NCBI GenBank assembly: GCA_036768485.1
Contig: JAVLUZ010000533.1
Span: 372,001-436,000, forward strand
Direction: 5' to 3'
DNA: 64,000 nucleotides
Source of the DNA: Mermis nigrescens
Lineage: Eukaryota > Nematoda > Enoplea > Mermithida > Mermithidae
The stretch's first letter is position 1, and every line of letters starts with the position of its first letter. A program made the position numbers and the translations under genes. Below the pieces are notes generated by a model. It saw only the letters and a list, made by a program, of their open reading frames with translations, did no database searches and was not told the DNA's origin. Below, one piece after another: positions 1 through 12,500 of the stretch.

Positions 1-433
1 AAAACATTGCTATATAGCCCTTTTTGGGCGCAGAAAACTAGCTGTACAGCCTTTTTCGAACCCAAAAATTTACAGAGTGAGTTCATAAATGCTAAATATT
101 TTTTTCTGAGTTTTAAAAGAATATATAGCTATTTTTAGTCTAAAAAGGCTATACAGTTATGTTTGTGAGTTGAAAAAAGCTATATATTTGCCAAGTGAAG
201 AATTCTTTTTAACAAAGCACTTAGCTATCTCCGGATTTGCGATTTTCACCCCCCTCTGAAAGTTTTATCTTGCGCACTTGGCCAAAAAACGACGAAAAAA
301 CCTTAAATGGCCTACAAACGCGAATTTATTCTTAAAATATTGGGTGAAAGGAACTTTTCAAATTATTTTTTTAAATTTCTACCCTTTGATACATCTATAA
401 TTTGAAACCACCCTGTTAATTTATTGCATTTAC
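1..433. repeat. Intron with part of an 'agctatatagcc' repeat
   Basis: Intron 11 of iPGM. Positions 1-190 repeat short units of the type gctatatagccttttt, matching the inside of the elements at 40536-40987 and 49716-50127. The left part is cut by the window edge. Confidence 0.6.
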
Positions 434-568
434 CGCGGTTGCACGTATGCGCCGTATGCTTTCCACCTTTCTCGTCATACATCTTTTCCGCATTTCCATG
501 GTCAGATGTGACCATAAGCACATAATCGTTTTCCAAACAACTCGCCTCTATCATCCCTATCGCTTTGT
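434..568 (-). CDS. ipgm-1: iPGM exon 11
   Basis: Residues 419-463 plus one base. Acceptor attccag|ACAAAG and donor CGCG|gtaaat. It contains [14 protein letters not shown] (Asp441, His442) and [11 protein letters not shown] (His459). The open frame reads on past the donor to 363, but the family sequence stops matching at CNR, so the splice is preferred. Confidence 0.94.
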
Positions 569-3500
569 CTGGAATTTGTGCGAAACATTTTTAAATTAGA
601 AAACTAAATCAAATGCTTCAATTTTAGATTTCATATCAACAAAAAGCTTCTTATATATTAAAGCCCTTGAAATCAGTCTTCAAAAAGCCCTGACCCTAAA
701 TTGGCATGTATTAAACTTTCAGCATACAGCTTTCGCATGCATTTTGACCAGTTAAATTTTGGCTGGCTGAAAAATGCAGCGAAAAATCTTAAGAGTATAG
801 CCATGAGAAAAATGCCTCAAAATGGCTTTTTAGGACTATTTGAGCTTTTTGAATTATATTAGAAAGGTTTCCGAGCTAGTTTTTTAACTATAACTTTATA
901 AGTATTTTGAAAATTCAACTGTGAATAAGATTTTCTTCGGATTTTATTTATGTACTCCTTGCGTCACTGAAACGTCATGAAATTGAAAGACTATAAGGAA
1001 TGCTTGCTGAGTATAAAAAATAGTTTGCACGATGGGTTTTTGCGAACTAAGGATTTTTTAAATTGCTCAGTTTTTTCAAAATATCGATTTGACATATTGA
1101 AAGGAAAGCGGATCAAAGTGGGCAGTGAAATATTTGGCCAAGATGACGAGACCAAAAACATGTATCAACTACATTGTAGAAAATAGAGATATGATACTTT
1201 AATAATATTGTAATGTGGAATCACTTTACAACATATCAGTTTAGAAAATTAAGTTAGCACGAAAATAGCCAGATATCATAATTTTCTCTATTTTACAGCT
1301 TTTTGCTTTTTACAGAGTAAAACAAGCATAAACTGACGAAAATCAAAGCTGATCGAAGATTAAAAAATTGATTGATGCAAATACGCAAGTTGAGAAAATC
1401 AAAGAATATTACTTTATTTTTTTCTCCTGATTTACACAAATCCTAGATTAGTCAGAAATCATCCTACCAGTGTTTTTTGCACGGGCCTCTTTGCACCGTG
1501 CAAAAACCCACCTTGCACGACCGAAAATTTTTTTGTACAATGTATTTTATATACAAATATTTTCCGCGCTTCGCGCGGTAGGATACTGTAAATTTAGCCG
1601 TTATATCTTTCACATTATGTTTACCCTGAGAATAACAGCAGATTTGCGATTTCTGTAACAAATTTTCAGCACATTATATAGTTTCTGCAGGAATTTAATG
1701 CTCAAAAAATAAAATGACATATTTTTCTAGCGATTCATGTTATAAGTGGATAAATATAATAATTCGCGCGAAGCGCGAAAATTTTTGTCCTATTTTCGAG
1801 CCAGAAAATCTTAAAAATGATCAAATGTAAAATTTTATTTGAAATGTTTATGCTGAAAATATCTATAAAAGTGAAGAAATCGCGCGAAGCGCGAAAACTT
1901 TATTGGGATTTTCCAAAAAGCACTTCAGATTTTTCACTTCCTAGCACTGAAAAATGTGTACAAAACAACACTGTAATGCTAAAATTAAAATAGGGCTTCA
2001 ATCGTCATAATTATCGAAATCCTGTTTAAAAACATATGAAAGCTCTGAAAATGGCATGAGCAAAAAATGAAAAAATAGCGTAATTGCCTATTAACATGAC
2101 GCAGAAAACTTAATTAACAATTTGTAGGCACTGTAAAATAAAACAAAAACTTATCGATTCGTTTAACCTGGTCTAGAAATTTACTACATTAGGGAAAAGT
2201 GTCGAAAAAAGGCATGGGACATCAAGCACTAGTACGGAAAATCTTTGCATTTTTTCCAAAAAGTGCTCATTTGAAACTTTTTGCACTTTTAAAATTGGAT
2301 GACCTTTGAAAAAAGTAAAACAAGCTAAAACAAGATCCACGTCTTCCTAATTCGGTAATGGAATACGCAAAGTGGAATAAGCCTGTCTGCATCAGAAATG
2401 AAAATAGGATGAAAAATTGAACTCAGTGGGCGCGCTAGAAAGAAAATAAGATATTTTGGTGTTATCCGGCGCGAAGCGCCGAAACTTATTTGAAAATTTG
2501 ATTTTAAAGTGACCTGGGCGTTCAAAAATCAACATATTTTACATTATTTTTGCCAAAATTTTTCTTTGCACCGTGCAAAAATCACCAAGTTTTTTCTTTG
2601 CACGGGCCCAAAAAAGTTTGCACCGTGCATAAAAACACTGCATCCTACAATGCTGAACTGAATAACAAAATGGTATTCACACATTTTTCTATCATGTCAA
2701 GAATTCGACTAATTTATCAGATCAAGAGCTATCATTTCTAAACAATACTCTGCACAGGCAACATAACATAACAGACTGCCATATTTCAGTACGTAAAAAC
2801 TAGTAGAATGATAATTTCATGAAATTTAACCTGACACAGTCTAATTGCATTTGATCACATTCAAAATCGAAATTCGACTTAGTATCATGTTGCATGCAAA
2901 TAAATAGAAAAAGAATATACTGAATGATATCGTAAAATTCTATCGCAGTCTTTTTAGTTTGAACTTACTTCTTAATTATTTTTTGATAAATTTATCATAT
3001 TCCTAAATAGATAGAAGACGGATTAATATAAATCATATGTTCACACGAATCAATGAGCATTTTTGATCTTTCCTGAGGATTGTTTGGACTGGACATAGCT
3101 CTTGCGTTCCTGGCTCACAGCATAGGGAATAATTTTGCTTATTTGTTACGGCTAACACTGGACAAAACAATGAAAGATAGAGCGATTTATAGAAGTTAAA
3201 AACGAAACATGAAATGATTTTGAAGAATTTTACCCAAATATGCCTTCAGAGACGACCTAACTATTCATCATACATTTGACCAAAATGCAAGTGATGCTGA
3301 TAAAGCAATAAATTAAATTAAATAGAAGCTAAATTAAAAACACGAATCAGTGTATTACAAACCAGTTGCTTCGCACGCTATGACAGCAGCTTCGTAGATG
3401 CCAGTATGGCCGACCATGTCTGGAGGCGCAAAGTTGCACATAACAAATGGATACTTCTTTTCCTTGATAACATCGACCATCTAAAATTAGAATTTTCAAC

Positions 3501-6500
3501 AAATTCTAAACCCTTCAATTATTCGATAGTAGAAGCATACATGGACAGCAAGAAAATTCTAGGTCTGGTTGGGTGAAATCACCAAAAATCGCAAAAATGT
3601 TACTGAACAAGAATTCTGGGGGTCTACAGTAATCGGTTGGAGGTGTAAACCCTCCACGCCAACGAGTGCCCGTAAAATGCTCCGCTGAATAAAAACGGAT
3701 CGAAAGCAGTAAGCTTAACAAATTCGCAACTTCATTTGCCACTGTAAGTTTTCTTTAGCCTTTCAAAGAGAAAAATATTTAACGGATCTGGCCAAGTTCA
3801 CTGCGGATTAAGATCAGCGACTATGATTCACTGCTACAAGCTCTGAGCTTTTCTTGCAACTGCTTTGCTTTTCTCAGAATAGTCCAGTAGAGGATCCAAG
3901 ATTTTCTGACAGGTGACAGGGGGAGTGCAAAGCGAAAAATTTTCCAAAAAGTGTCATACACTGTCCAAAAATTCGTATATTATGTTCAAAGTACCGGTTT
4001 TTTGCTAACTTTTGATAGGCAGAATTGTTTCTGATGCAAAAAAAGTAAAAATTTTCGAAATTTTGTAACGTTTTTTATGAAAAAGCCGCAGAATTAGTGC
4101 AGAAATCGACACAAATCGCCGAAAAGACTCGAGAAATCATTGTATGAGCTACAAAATCTTTGCTCTGTAAAAAAACTACTCGTCTGACATAAATACAAGT
4201 TTTTTAGAGCGCTAAGAGGATCAACAAATGTCATTAATGAGTACTGTCCCGGCGCGAAGCGCCGGAAAAATTTGAAAAATCATGATAAAAATGGCTGAAA
4301 TCATCAAAATATTTTTTGATGACAGGGGGCGGCCGCTCCCTCTAAATCCGCCAGTGGAATAGTCTGACATTATGAGGGAGGAATAAAATCCGCCAGTGGA
4401 ATAGTCTATGAGGGAGGAATAATTCTCCTCCAACGCCTCGTAGTAAGGGTGCTGTTTTGAGCGTTTTTAGCCATCCGCTTGCCAAAAATTGTCGAATTTT
4501 CGGCGCTTCACGCCATACTTATTTTTTGACTAGATATATTCTGTTCAATTTACACGAATTCTCTAAATATTTTTGTTTTTACGCTCTTAGAAAAATAGAT
4601 CATAGTCAGTAACACCGAAACATGATGTTTTTGACGCGTGCCAATGCTTTTTAGCCCAAAAAAGCACTTTAAAATTCCACCCTATCAGAACCCCTATGAT
4701 ATGTATGTCTGCTTACGCCCAAATGTGAACTGGAACTCTCAAGTTGCGAAGTCTGCTTGCAACTGTTTATTCAAAAGCTGCTTCCAAATAGAAATTCCAA
4801 AATTACCTGATTGATTCGAATAAAAATTGCCAAAAGTATTATAGTACACTAAAATGCGGTTCCTAATTGCTTCGATTTATTCATTTATTGTATAAATAGT
4901 ACAAATACTTTTAAGTCTGGCTTTGTGTATACATAAAGAAAGTGACTAAATATGTATAAAAATTCTGCGTCTGCTGTCCAAATCCTATCGAATGAACAAC
5001 ATAGTTGGTGAGAAAATGATATTCATTTTCCACTTTTATGAGGCCGTCATTTTAACTAACTTTCGGTAGTAAAAAAGTCGTAGATATTTTTGAGCCAATT
5101 CAGCTTTTCTATATAACAAAATTCTGTGGGAGCGGAGTCGCATTAATTTTAAATCCTTTATACACCATTCAGCCTAAATTTTCCAGCGCTTCGTGTCTTG
5201 CTTTACGTTGAATGATAATAAAATTTTCCAAAATTTTGAAGTTTTTGATTGTTTTGCAATACAAAAGAAATAAGGAATCGAAAAATTAAGAAAAAGGGAG
5301 ATCTTATTATATGTGAATAAATAATAACATGATAAAAAGCTGACGCGCAAGCTACATGCCATATATAGTACTTTAGTCCAAACTCATACTGGTAATTTTC
5401 AGTGGGCCAAAAGTCCTAAACAAACGCAGCTGCGCGAAACGACGGAAGTGACGAAAAATGCATACATGACGTCACAAAAGAGGTTTGTATCTAAGTAGTA
5501 AAATGAAGATGAGAAAAATGACTGATCGATACTTCCAGGGTTTACTATGTGCAAGTCTAAAAGCAAAGAGGTTGACAATATGTGCAGGTATTTCAAAGAG
5601 CAGGAAGAGATTTATTATGGTACATACTCGTACTAACGGAATTTGAAAACAGAACGTGAAGGTATTATCTTTTAGTGCTATGAATGCATAATAAACATAA
5701 AAACCAAAATATTAACGCGAGTTTTGCAAGGAAAACAGTTGGATAGATCAATGTTTTGCGCAAACAATTTCTAGTTTTTTAAATTGTTTGAACGCTCTAA
5801 ATTCTTTTATTTTAAATTTTTAGTCCCAATCTGATTCAAAGAAAAAACTAAATTTACCTACCGACTTAATCTTGTATTTTTCAATTGCTTTCAAACTGCC
5901 CCCGAAATATGAGTTATCCCACAGTGAAAATAAAGCAGAATTGGTTGCAGCCAGAAGAGCCAGAAATGCTCGGGGTCACATCCATACACATATGATATGG
6001 GGGAAGTCCAGAATTCGCGATTTTCAAAAAAAATTCGTAGAAAGATATTCAGCATTTTTAGCTATATGTTTGCTCAAAAGTGTAAAATTTTCGGCACTTT
6101 TTTTGTTTATTTACTCGAATTATTTAGAAAGTTTTTCGAATTTTTCAAGTTTTTAGTCATAGAGAGATAGAGCATCGTCTAAAACGACAAAAATGATGTT
6201 TTGATGTGTATCCAGAATTTTTTAGCTTAGAAGGCACTTCAATTTCACAACCGCTCTCCCTTACCGAGGATACCCATGCTTTGAATGTCTGGTCACGTCA
6301 CGTTATCACACATGCACTCGCCTCAGCAGATATGCATTAAATGGTGTGCATACATGCTTGCAGCTAGGTACGAAATAAGCGATAGTACTCGAATGATCGA
6401 ATGAATAGATTACAAGTATTTACAACCGATTGTAGTTACGAGCAGATCTGGTGGATAGAAGAGCGACAAAATCTGACGATGTTGGAAAATTTGACATTGC

Positions 6501-9500
6501 TAGTCTTCTGAAAGCAGAATAGTTGAAACACGCTTGTCACTTCCATAATTGACAGACGAAAAATTGATTTCAAGCAAGAAGCAATATATCAGACTAAAAA
6601 GTATATTTGGAAGAAGAGCGCAGAATAAATAGACAAAACATGAAAAAAGTGAAGTTGAGGCTAGTGCTGGTGGAGCATTCCCCACGACTTCCTTATATCA
6701 CAGGCGTATCTTTGTTTCTTGAATAACGGCTAGATGATAGTTTAGTTGAAAGCATACATGTAACCGTGGATTGGAGAATCCCCACTTAAACGTGATCATG
6801 CCCCGAAGCGAAAAAATTTTCGATCCCCGATTAAAAAAACTGAACTTTTTGGCCGTTTTAGTATAAAATTGGAGGTCATTTCTCCTAAAAAATGGCCGGG
6901 GACCTTTATCTGAAATTTCGAGTGTTTATATGTATGGTTGGAAGCACGCTTGGCCGGTAACCAGGAAGATTAGAGCTACACACTTTGCAAATTTTACTAT
7001 CCGGGTACCCCACTATTTCATTACCCGGGTACCCGGGTAATTCGGGTACCAGGGTATACCCGGGTAGGACCTTAGATAAAAGAGAATGCAGTGAACATCG
7101 TTTATTTACGGTTGACAGCAGTGATCGTACAGGGTCAGATCTTCACCCCCGGTCGGGGTCGGGGTCGGGGTTGAAGATTAACAATTAACATTGCATGATT
7201 ACATACCAATTTAAAAAGGATAAAAACGATACTTCACTTGCTTATAGAGAATACTAATAAAGCTGGTTAAGTTCAAGATTTTATTTTCATTCCAAGTTCA
7301 AACATGGTTTTAGCAATTTAGCATCACTTTCAATTTTAATCACTAATCGCTCTCGCTTTTTCGCATTCTTCCACAGTTTTTCTTAACGGTATTCTATGGC
7401 GCACAGATTGTGAGGAGCCAACGGCGCGAAGCGCCAAAATTTTTCGAAATTTTTACCGTTTCCATGTAGAATTTACGGCCTTTTTATTGACAGACAGTTC
7501 GTAAATCATAAGTGGCGCAGAGCACCGAGAAATACAGTCATTTTTTACCGCCCTTAGCATGTTGTATAGATATATGAATACTGAATACTAATAGTCTGAC
7601 AGAGCAGAACAGGAAAACTACGAATTGTAAACTTAGTATGAAGATATTTTGACTGATCCAGGCTTTTAAACGCAATGCTGGAGCTTTACAGAAAGAAAGA
7701 CAATCATCGGCGGTGCTATACGCAGGAAAATTTTGACGTTTTTACACTTTAAACTCAATTTATACTGCTTAAATCATACAGAAAACATAAACTAATTGCG
7801 GCGCGAAGCGCCAGAAATTTTAAAAATTCTTAATCCTTTTACCTTTTCTGTCCTCCTAAATATCTCTTTGCACGTGTAAAACGAGATTGTACGGCTGGGG
7901 GTCTGGGGTGGCGCGCTCAAGCGCTCCCAACGGGGTCCGGGGCAGAACCCCGGAAAATTTTGTAAAAAAAGCACTCTAATTTATTAGTAACGTTAAAATT
8001 TTCGCAAATCGGCAAAATCTCGGTCCTGGATTAAGCCCGAAAAAACTTAAAATTGATGAACTACTACACTGCACAAAACTTCTGAGCTGAAATGCGTTTT
8101 TCGACCTTTGCTAAGTGAGAGCAGCAACGGGTCGCAAGTCGCAACCAATAAGTGATTAAAAGATGTATCAATGAGAATTTTGTTCTTACCGTTTTCAGGC
8201 CCATTTGTGGCCTTCTTATTATAAATAGTTCAGAAAACAGAAAATGCGCAAAAACACAAGAAAATTTCGCCTTTCCTTTCATTTAAAATAGAATTATGCG
8301 TCCTTGTAAACAAAGATAAACAAAGCAGAGAATATAAAAATTGGTACGCAAACATTTTCGCACTTTTACTATTATGTTCAACAAGCATGTGCAGTTTCAT
8401 TCAATGAACTAATAGTGCATTAAATAATTAAAGTGATGCGAATCGCTAGATTATTTTAACAGATTCAAGCTTTTGAACTCATCGGATCTGTATAACAATA
8501 AATAATAATGACTCAGCGTGAAGCGCCGGAAAATTTTGACGTTTGTGCCTTTTTGAACTCAATGTTCTGGACTCATTGTGCCAGAAAAGTCAACATAATT
8601 TCTGAAAAATTTCGGGGGGGTATGTGCCCCCACTGCCCCCTGGCTACGCCTATGATTCCGTGTGTCAGTAATTTTGGCGCACTTTATGGTGATAAATATG
8701 CGAACATGTATGTAAGTGTTAAAAACATGGCGACTAGGCGTACATTTTACGAAATACCGCAAGTGTCGAGTTTAACATATTCATTATGCTCGTGAATGAA
8801 TCGTCCTTGTTCCGACTTTATTTGGTATTTATACAATCCTACTATGTACCAAAGAATAAAATGCTATATTTCACCCCCGAAAAAAGATTCAACCCCAACT
8901 CGAAAAATCTTGCCCCCGGTCGAGGGTCGGGGTTAAGGCCGGGGTTTTCCGGGGTCGGGGTCAGGGTCTCCCGTACGATCACTGGTTGACAGTGAGGTAT
9001 AGGACAAAGTGATATTTAAGCACTAAAATTATTGAAAAATTAATGCAAGATTAAATAGAATCAAGGCTTTAATCTGAAGAATTCGTATGCATTTAATGAA
9101 ATTTAAGTCATTTTCATAATTCAAAGCAAAAAATTGTGAAGCAGGTTTTGTATCGTCATAGCGTCATTAAAACATTTGAAGCAGGAAAACACATTGACGA
9201 AAAGCAATTTTGAAATCAATCAGAAATGAAAATTTATTCAAAAACAAGTCTTTCTGGAGCTAACTGCAGAGGCTTAGTCAGAATTTTGGTTCGAGGGCAT
9301 AAACGTTTCATGTAGAATTTACGGCCTTTCTATTGACAAACAGTTCGGAATTCATGAGTGGCACAAAGTGCCAAGAAATTTAGTCATTTTTTCCACCCTT
9401 AATAGTTTGTAGATGTATCAATGAAAATTTTGTTATTACCGTTTTCAGGCCCATTTATGACCTTCTTATTAACAAAAGTAGTTCAGAGAACAAGAAATAC

Positions 9501-12500
9501 GCAAAAACATAAGAAAATTCGGCCATTCCTTTTATTTAAAATAGGATTATGTGTCTTTGTAAAGAAAGACAAACGAAACAAAAGAATAGACAAACTGTTA
9601 CACAAAAGACAAACAAAGCAGAAAATAGACAAACTCGTTCACAATCATTTTCGCACTTTTATTATCATGATCAACAAGCATGCGCAGTTTCATTCAACGA
9701 ACAAATAGTGCATTAAATTACTAAAGTGATGTGAAGTGCTGGATTATTTTAGCTGATTCAAGCTTTTAAATTCATTGGATCTATATAGCAATAAATAATA
9801 ATGACTTGGCGCGAAGCGCCGGAAAATTTTGACGTTTTTGTCTTTTTGAACTCAATTTTCTGGACACACATTAGTCCAACAAAAAAATCAACAATATTTC
9901 TCAAAAATTTTGGGGGCTACGCCTATGGCTGACTGCATTAGGAACATCGATAGGCTTTGAATCAGGTCTAACTAAAACAGTTGCGCGCACGATGTGAATA
10001 AAAGTTGCAGTCTAAATTTATATAATGGTCACAGAAGTAAATGCATTAGAAAAAAGCGTCGCTAGCAGATAAATTCTTGTTTAAATTTTTTTACAATAGA
10101 GAATAAGAAGAATTCGGCACAAATAAAATAATTTACCTAAAGACCTGAATAATGGAATTTGCCTAAACCGTATGTGCGATATACTGTGACAATAGGAAAT
10201 ATTAAGAGACTCGCTTAATTAACAATATACGGTTGATTAAATCAAATCACATTTACATTGTGATTCAATCGCACTTTAGAAGCAATACGTTTCTAGGTTT
10301 GTAATTCGATTCTTAGCACATATTGCATAACTGCAGTGCTAATTTTTCATTTTATGTCAGGGGATTCGGGTACCCGGGTATACCCGTTCGGGTACCCGCG
10401 TGCAGCTCTAAGGAAGATAGGGTTCGAGTCCTCTCTCTAGCCAAATGTTTTTCACTATTGATGACACACTCGTATTGTGACATAACACTCCACTCTAACA
10501 TGACGCTATATGTGCTCCGTTTAGTGAAATATCTTCTCACTAAATCCTTTATACCTACTTGGTATAGTAATGTGCATTTGAATCCAATGTGAACGGAATC
10601 CTTTTATATCGCGAAAAATCACAAATTTAAATTTCTTTCAATTAAATTCCACACAGATTTGCTAGATTACTTATGTAGCTAAACGAATTTGAATGGCCTG
10701 TCTTCACGACCGGATCAAAAGTTAGATGGGGTTTAGGCCACACATGCACACATGCAAATAGGGAGGGTGAGAGGGAGTAGTAAGTAGCCCGTTAAAGGGT
10801 TCAAAAGTTAGGTACTGTGGGATGATTCCGGCCCAAAACAGTGAATTTTCATGCAATTCAGACATAATTTACTCAATTAACTCAACTACTCTTGTACAAT
10901 TCCCGATCTCAGCTCTCCCTGGCCACCCTGATCTTGTGCATCTACGGGTTAGACCTGATTTTTCTAGTTTGGAACTAAAATAGCTTTTATCCGCATAAAA
11001 TATAAAAAATAAATTAAATAATTTGTAACTATGGAATAATTTCAATATCTTTCGAATAGGAAATTTTGTCATTCACTCTAAAACATTTTGACATTGACTT
11101 GAAATGCTCCCTTTTCTCTCAATATGAACAGACTTCAGAGGGTTAAAATACGCACACAGCACGTAGACATTTGATATTAATTAGTGATTTCATGTAGTTA
11201 CGCCGCTTAAACTATTTAATCCAGCTGAATAAGTGCAAGATAGGATTGACTATGCTAAAAACAACAAAATTAACTTTCCAACGGTGCACTGCAAAAAGAC
11301 TTTAAGGAATTTCAATGATTAAAAAGTTTTCGGACATGCGTAAACAGATTCAGTCTAGAATACTAATGTAATCAGAGCTTTGTCTGCGGCTCACAATTAA
11401 AAAAAACATCATTTAAGCACAAGGACCACAACATCACTAACATACATGTTACGGCTCGAAATTTGGGTGGGGAACCTCGGCCATATTTAGAGGAGAGGGT
11501 AAATGACCTCCAATTTTTGGCCCAAAAAAGGGCCAGAAAACACTTGGAAATGGCCAAATAATTCAATTATTTCCACAAATGGAAGGGACAAAATTTTATG
11601 GCTTTGTAGGATGGGGACGACCAACTTTGGTTGGGGGATCCCTCCACCCCCGTTACATCTACATATCATTACTACGAATTTGCGCGTGTCATACAGATTC
11701 CTTATGATAAGATGCCTTTCTAAAGCCTTATTCAGCACAATCACAATGATTTAGTAGGTAATCTGTCGCTTCATACGAGCATAAAGAGGCGTGGAGGGGA
11801 ATTATACCCCCTCGGATTTCCAAACATCAGAGGCTAGCCAACGATTCTGAAACACTGAAAAAATTTTTATGAGCGCATTATTGAGTTTCATTCGATCATT
11901 TCTTCCACTTCGAGATTGTTTAAACCGCAGGCATTCAAAGCTTGTAATACGTATATGAAATTCGATTTTTTCTTCAAGTCAAAAGTTGCTTTTTAAAATG
12001 ATGAAGGTCAGGGGCGGAATTAAGGAAGGGGGGGCGGCCGCCCCATTGGCCAAAAATATTTGGCGAGATAAAGAATGGATATGCAATTTGTAATGATTTT
12101 CGGCCGTCAGTGACCATAATTTCTCAGATTTTTCCGGGGCGCCGGATGATACCTATCAATGACATTATTTCTGTTCATGTAGGTTTCAAAACTATTTTAA
12201 CAGCAGAGCTATTTTTGTATGGATAGTTTTCTTCTATTTTCAATTAAAAATTTCGATGTTTCGCATCAAATGCTATAAATACAGGAAATCAAGCAGTAAA
12301 TCATGCTTCTAGACGTCTATCCGCCTTAATTTCACGAATTTTTCCGGCGCTTCGCGCCAGATTTGATGTAAAGTCAAAGAGATTTAATGATTTTTTCGCA
12401 CAAAATTGTCGAAAATTTTAAAATTTCAAGAAAAAATATTGCGTCAAAAGGGATTTTATGTAAAAGTATACAATGTAAAACACAGAAAAAACGCTATTTC

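Larger units (their letters stand above)
6971..10410. mobile_element. hAT-like element of 3.4 kb with tagagct ends and gggtaccc subterminal repeats
   Basis: Left end tagagctacacac, right end gtgcagctcta, flanked by exact duplications aggaagat (6963-6970 and 10411-10418). Both ends carry stacks of cgggtacccg-type repeats (6999-7070 and 10366-10398). It has no transposase ORF. The right 430 bp matches 23465-23925 in inverted orientation. Two further elements (7119-8984, 9267-9927) are nested inside. Confidence 0.8.
6728..10442 (+). pseudogene. tRNA-like sequence split by two transposon insertions
   Basis: Removing two elements and one copy of each target duplication leaves three pieces of 25, 26 and 24 bases (6728-6752, 6945-6970, 10419-10442), 75 in total. 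The ends ggctaga and tctagcc pair perfectly as a 7-bp acceptor stem. The D-arm-like part is tagtttagttgaaag. A 5-bp anticodon stem (cttgg/ccagg) closes loop ccggtaa, giving anticodon ggt (Thr). The B-box is ggttcgagtcc. The T stem is poorly paired and base 33 is C, so this was either a decayed tRNA gene or a tRNA-derived SINE before it was hit. It is certainly inactive now. Confidence 0.6.

Noticed and set aside
363..433. Extension of iPGM exon 11 past the donor
   Set aside because: The open frame continues 24 codons, but the sequence departs from the conserved family segment exactly at the gtaaat donor.
3540..3665. Another family A element
   Set aside because: catacatggacagcaagaaa resembles a family A end, but no second end or 8-bp duplication was found.
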